Shown: piece by piece, positions 61,936-64,000 of the stretch
Numbering within the stretch: position 1 is the first letter of the stretch
Layout of the letters: each line of letters begins with the position of its first letter
From: Jiangella alba
GTDB taxonomy: Bacteria; Actinomycetota; Actinomycetes; Jiangellales; Jiangellaceae
Length of the DNA: 64,000 nt
Direction: 5' to 3'
Assembly: GCF_900106035.1 (NCBI RefSeq)
Contig: NZ_FNUC01000004.1
Coordinates: 558,001 to 622,000, forward strand
Program-made: the position numbers and the translations under genes
Notes under the pieces: generated by a model
Told to the model about the DNA's origin: nothing
Databases searched by the model: none
Seen by the model: the letters and a program-made list of their open reading frames with translations, nothing else

Positions 61936-62905
61936 TGGTGCCCTCGTTGCCGTAGACGGTGACGTGGACGTGGTCGTAGTGGTTCGCGGTCGCGTCGCCG
62001 CGGTCCTCCATCGAGCGCCAGCCCTCCGAGGAGCGCTCGACGGTCCAGATGCGCTGCCGCCAGATGACCTCGCTGACGCCCAGCTCGCGGTAGTTCTCGC
62101 GGACGTAGGCCGCGATGTCGTCGCCGACGGAGCTGCTGATCATGATGTCCAGGGCGCGGCCGCTGCCGTGCTCGCCGCCGTCGCCGGAGCGCAGGCCACC
62201 GTACGAGGACACCTGCGGGAACAGGGCACAGACGGCCCGGTGCACGCGGATGGCGTCCTGGGTGAGGCCGTCCTCGACGCCGGAGCCGGACTCGCACTCG
62301 GCGGCGGAGATGCCCCCGGACGGCTCCTCGGCGGGCGGCTCGTCGGCCAGGTACTCGGTGGCCACCCAGTACGGCTCGCCGTCGAGCAGGATCTGCGACC
62401 AGGTGCCCTCGGTGGCGCCGGTGATGTCGACCTCGGCGCCGGACCCGAGCACCGTGACGACCTCGGCGTCGAGGTCGGGGCTGGTGCGCACGTTCAGGCC
62501 GGCCGTCACGAACAGCTGCCCGGCCACCGTCGGCTCCGGCGTGGGAGTCGGGGTCGGGGTGGGCGTGGGGGTCGGCGTCGGCGTCGGGGTGGGAGTAGGC
62601 GTGGGAGTCGGGGTCGGCGTGGCGGTGGGCGTCGGCGCCGCGTTCGGCGTCACCGACGGCAGCTCCGGACGGTCCTGGCCGCGGCTCGCGTCCTCCTCGC
62701 GCTCCGGGAGGTCCATCGACGCTGTGGCGTTGTCGCCGACGGCGGCGTCGTCGGGCCAGAGCGTGACTCCGGCGACGGCGGCACCGGCCAGCACCACCGG
62801 CGCGGCCAGCAGGGCGACCCGGCGCCGGGTGAGCGCGGGCAGACGGGTGAGCGCCGGCAGCTTGGCCCGTCGATGACGAGACCGACCGTGACGCGGCTGC
62901 GACAC
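61931..62905 (-). CDS. Membrane-anchored protein with PT-repeat stalk, SH3b domain and VldE/M15-like C-terminal domain
   Basis: The 324-residue protein has a basic cytoplasmic start, one membrane helix (about 28–48, ALLAAPVVLAGAAVAGVTLWP), an acidic linker, and about 16 Pro-Thr repeats as a stalk. An SH3b domain follows (LFVTAGLNVRTSPDLDAEVVTVL near 145–200). The C-terminal domain contains EHGSGRALDIMIS and HYDHVHVTV, a pattern shared with metal-dependent peptidase-like (M15-related) domains of secreted actinobacterial proteins. A cell-wall role is likely. GTG 62905 has GGGAGAG upstream. Confidence 0.85.
   Translation of the reverse strand: MSQPRHGRSRHRRAKLPALTRLPALTRRRVALLAAPVVLAGAAVAGVTLWPDDAAVGDNATASMDLPEREEDASRGQDRPELPSVTPNAAPTPTATPTPTPTPTPTPTPTPTPTPTPTPTPTPEPTVAGQLFVTAGLNVRTSPDLDAEVVTVLGSGAEVDITGATEGTWSQILLDGEPYWVATEYLADEPPAEEPSGGISAAECESGSGVEDGLTQDAIRVHRAVCALFPQVSSYGGLRSGDGGEHGSGRALDIMISSSVGDDIAAYVRENYRELGVSEVIWRQRIWTVERSSEGWRSMEDRGDATANHYDHVHVTVYGNEGTT
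62536..62637 (-). repeat. Hexanucleotide-type PT minisatellite
   Basis: About 100 bases of alternating GTCGG(G/C)/GTGGG(C/A) units on the plus strand encode the Pro-Thr stalk on the minus strand. Codon variation between units argues against recent slippage, although such tracts often vary in length between strains. Confidence 0.8.
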
Positions 62906-62990
62906 TACTTCTCTCCCATCCTCAGCTCGATACCATTTCGTGACCGAGGAGCAGGCAACCACATTTCGGGCGTTTTGTCACAACCCCGCC

Positions 62991-64000
62991 TCACGGGCGC
63001 CGCAACGCATCGGCGGCACCACCGGCGCTGAGCAGGGAGTTCAGGCCGTCGGCGGGATCGCCGAGTGACGCGGCTCGCGCCAGGCCGTCGCGGTCGGGGG
63101 TCTCGCAACCAGGGATGGGGTCCTGCTCCAGGAGGTCCTTCCCGGCGCGGGCCGGCGGCTCGATCGGGTAGACGCCGTCGAAGCAGGCGCGACAGAGATC
63201 GTTCTTCGGCACCGTCGACGCCTCGATGAGCGCGTCGAGCGACACGTAGCCGAGCGAGTCGGCGCCGATGGACCGGCAGATCTCGTCGGTGGACAGGCCG
63301 GTGGCGATCAGCTCGGCCCGGGACGCGAAGTCGATGCCGTAGAAGCACGGCCAGCTGACCGGCGGGCTGGAGATGCGCACGTGCACCTCGGCGGCGCCGG
63401 CCTCGCGCAGCATGCGCACCAGCGCCCGCTGGGTGTTGCCGCGCACGATGGAGTCGTCGACGACGACCAGCCGCTTGCCGGCCACGATCTCGCGCAGCGG
63501 GTTCAGCTTGAGCCGGATGCCCAGCTGGCGCAGCGTCTGCGACGGCTGGATGAAGGTGCGGCCGACGTAGGCGTTCTTGACCAGCCCCATGCCGTACGGG
63601 ATGCCGGACGCCTCGGCGTAGCCGACCGCGGCCGGCGTGCCGGACTCGGGCACCGGGATGACGAGGTCGGCGTCGGCCGGGTGCTCCACGGCCAGCCGCC
63701 GGCCCACCTCGACGCGGGTCTCGTGCACCGAGCGGCCGGAGATGTGGGTGTCGGGCCGGGCGAGGTAGACGAACTCGAACAGGCAGCCCTTCGGCTCGGC
63801 CGCCGCGAAGCGGTGCGAGCGCAGGCCGTCGGCGTCGATGGCCACCAGCTCGCCGGGCTCGACCTCGCGGATGAACGAGGCGCCGACGATGTCGAGCGCG
63901 GCGGTCTCGCTGGCCACGACCCAGCCGCGCTCCAGCCGGCCCAGGACGAGCGGACGGACGCCCTGCGGGTCGCGTGCGGCGTAGAGGGTGTTCTCGTCGG
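62991..64000 (-). CDS. purF: Amidophosphoribosyltransferase, C-terminal part (runs off right edge)
   Basis: The visible 336 residues contain YAARDPQGVRPLVLGRL, LFEFVYLARPDTHISGRSV, the PRPP-binding loop LVVVDDSIVRGNTQRALV and a C-terminal CRACFDGVYP segment of PurF. It catalyses the first step of purine synthesis, using glutamine to make phosphoribosylamine from PRPP. The N-terminal nucleophile Cys and glutaminase start lie beyond position 64000. It is 85 bases upstream of the SH3-domain gene on the same strand. Confidence 0.97.
   Translation of the reverse strand, partial: DENTLYAARDPQGVRPLVLGRLERGWVVASETAALDIVGASFIREVEPGELVAIDADGLRSHRFAAAEPKGCLFEFVYLARPDTHISGRSVHETRVEVGRRLAVEHPADADLVIPVPESGTPAAVGYAEASGIPYGMGLVKNAYVGRTFIQPSQTLRQLGIRLKLNPLREIVAGKRLVVVDDSIVRGNTQRALVRMLREAGAAEVHVRISSPPVSWPCFYGIDFASRAELIATGLSTDEICRSIGADSLGYVSLDALIEASTVPKNDLCRACFDGVYPIEPPARAGKDLLEQDPIPGCETPDRDGLARAASLGDPADGLNSLLSAGGAADALRRP

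Noticed and set aside
62536-62637. CRISPR-like or other regularly spaced array
   Set aside because: The units are contiguous hexamer-type repeats encoding Pro-Thr within an intact reading frame, without spacers.

Overview
The window is a high-GC (about 72%) actinomycete chromosome segment. GTG starts, 1-, 4- or 8-base gene overlaps, several apparently leaderless genes and the order purF–purM–DUF3073–vdh–bldC, known from Streptomyces and relatives, place it in a Streptomyces-like or Jiangella-like actinobacterium. The genus cannot be fixed from the sequence alone. No IS element, integrase, CRISPR array or rRNA was found, and no gene shows an obvious frameshift.

Left part (1–26.7 kb), amide and amine catabolism. 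After a clipped HAD hydrolase and a VOC-fold gene, an 11-gene minus-strand operon runs from an amidase at 18.8 kb down to mmsA at 0.75 kb. It encodes an amidase, an alpha/beta hydrolase, a lipoprotein binding protein, two unusual transporter fusions (MFS–LivF and LivH–LivM–LivG), an SDR, a PLP decarboxylase, a hydantoinase/oxoprolinase HyuA–HyuB pair, a class III aminotransferase and methylmalonate-semialdehyde dehydrogenase. An Lrp/AsnC regulator is divergent from it. A second minus-strand operon (gabT, gabD, aminobutyraldehyde dehydrogenase, copper amine oxidase) encodes a full amine-oxidase route from putrescine to succinate, with a divergent LysR regulator. Together they look like a system that imports an amide or lactam, opens it, and feeds the resulting omega-amino acids or amines into central metabolism. 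The substrate is unknown.

Middle part (26.9–48.7 kb), accessory genes. A MerR regulator faces a heterodimeric ABC transporter pair behind an IdeR/DmdR-like iron box. Next come a ChbG-type deacetylase and an IclR-regulated operon (IclR, FAD oxidoreductase, CUT1 sugar ABC transporter, Tat-exported barrel-type protein of unknown activity) with a near-ideal dyad operator. They are followed by a PP2C phosphatase, an MFS exporter, a VOC protein facing a TetR regulator across a repeat-rich intergenic region, a Fur-family regulator preceded by a large nested palindrome, an EEP nuclease/phosphatase, a DUF72 protein, a two-gene HTH–nucleotidyltransferase/HEPN module resembling a toxin–antitoxin pair, and an FtsX/LolD-type ABC system.

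Right part (48.8–64 kb), mostly core genome. A copper operon (membrane protein, YcnI, CopC, CopD–CtaG fusion) is followed by tRNA-Phe(GAA). A PPOX flavin/F420 protein and an aldo/keto reductase each lie behind a MerR-type 19-bp-spacer promoter and are probably leaderless. Then come bldC, a DHA2 exporter, vdh, DUF3073 and purM. A GNAT protein with a 15-codon leader ORF and a membrane-anchored SH3 protein sit between purM and purF, and purF runs off the right edge.
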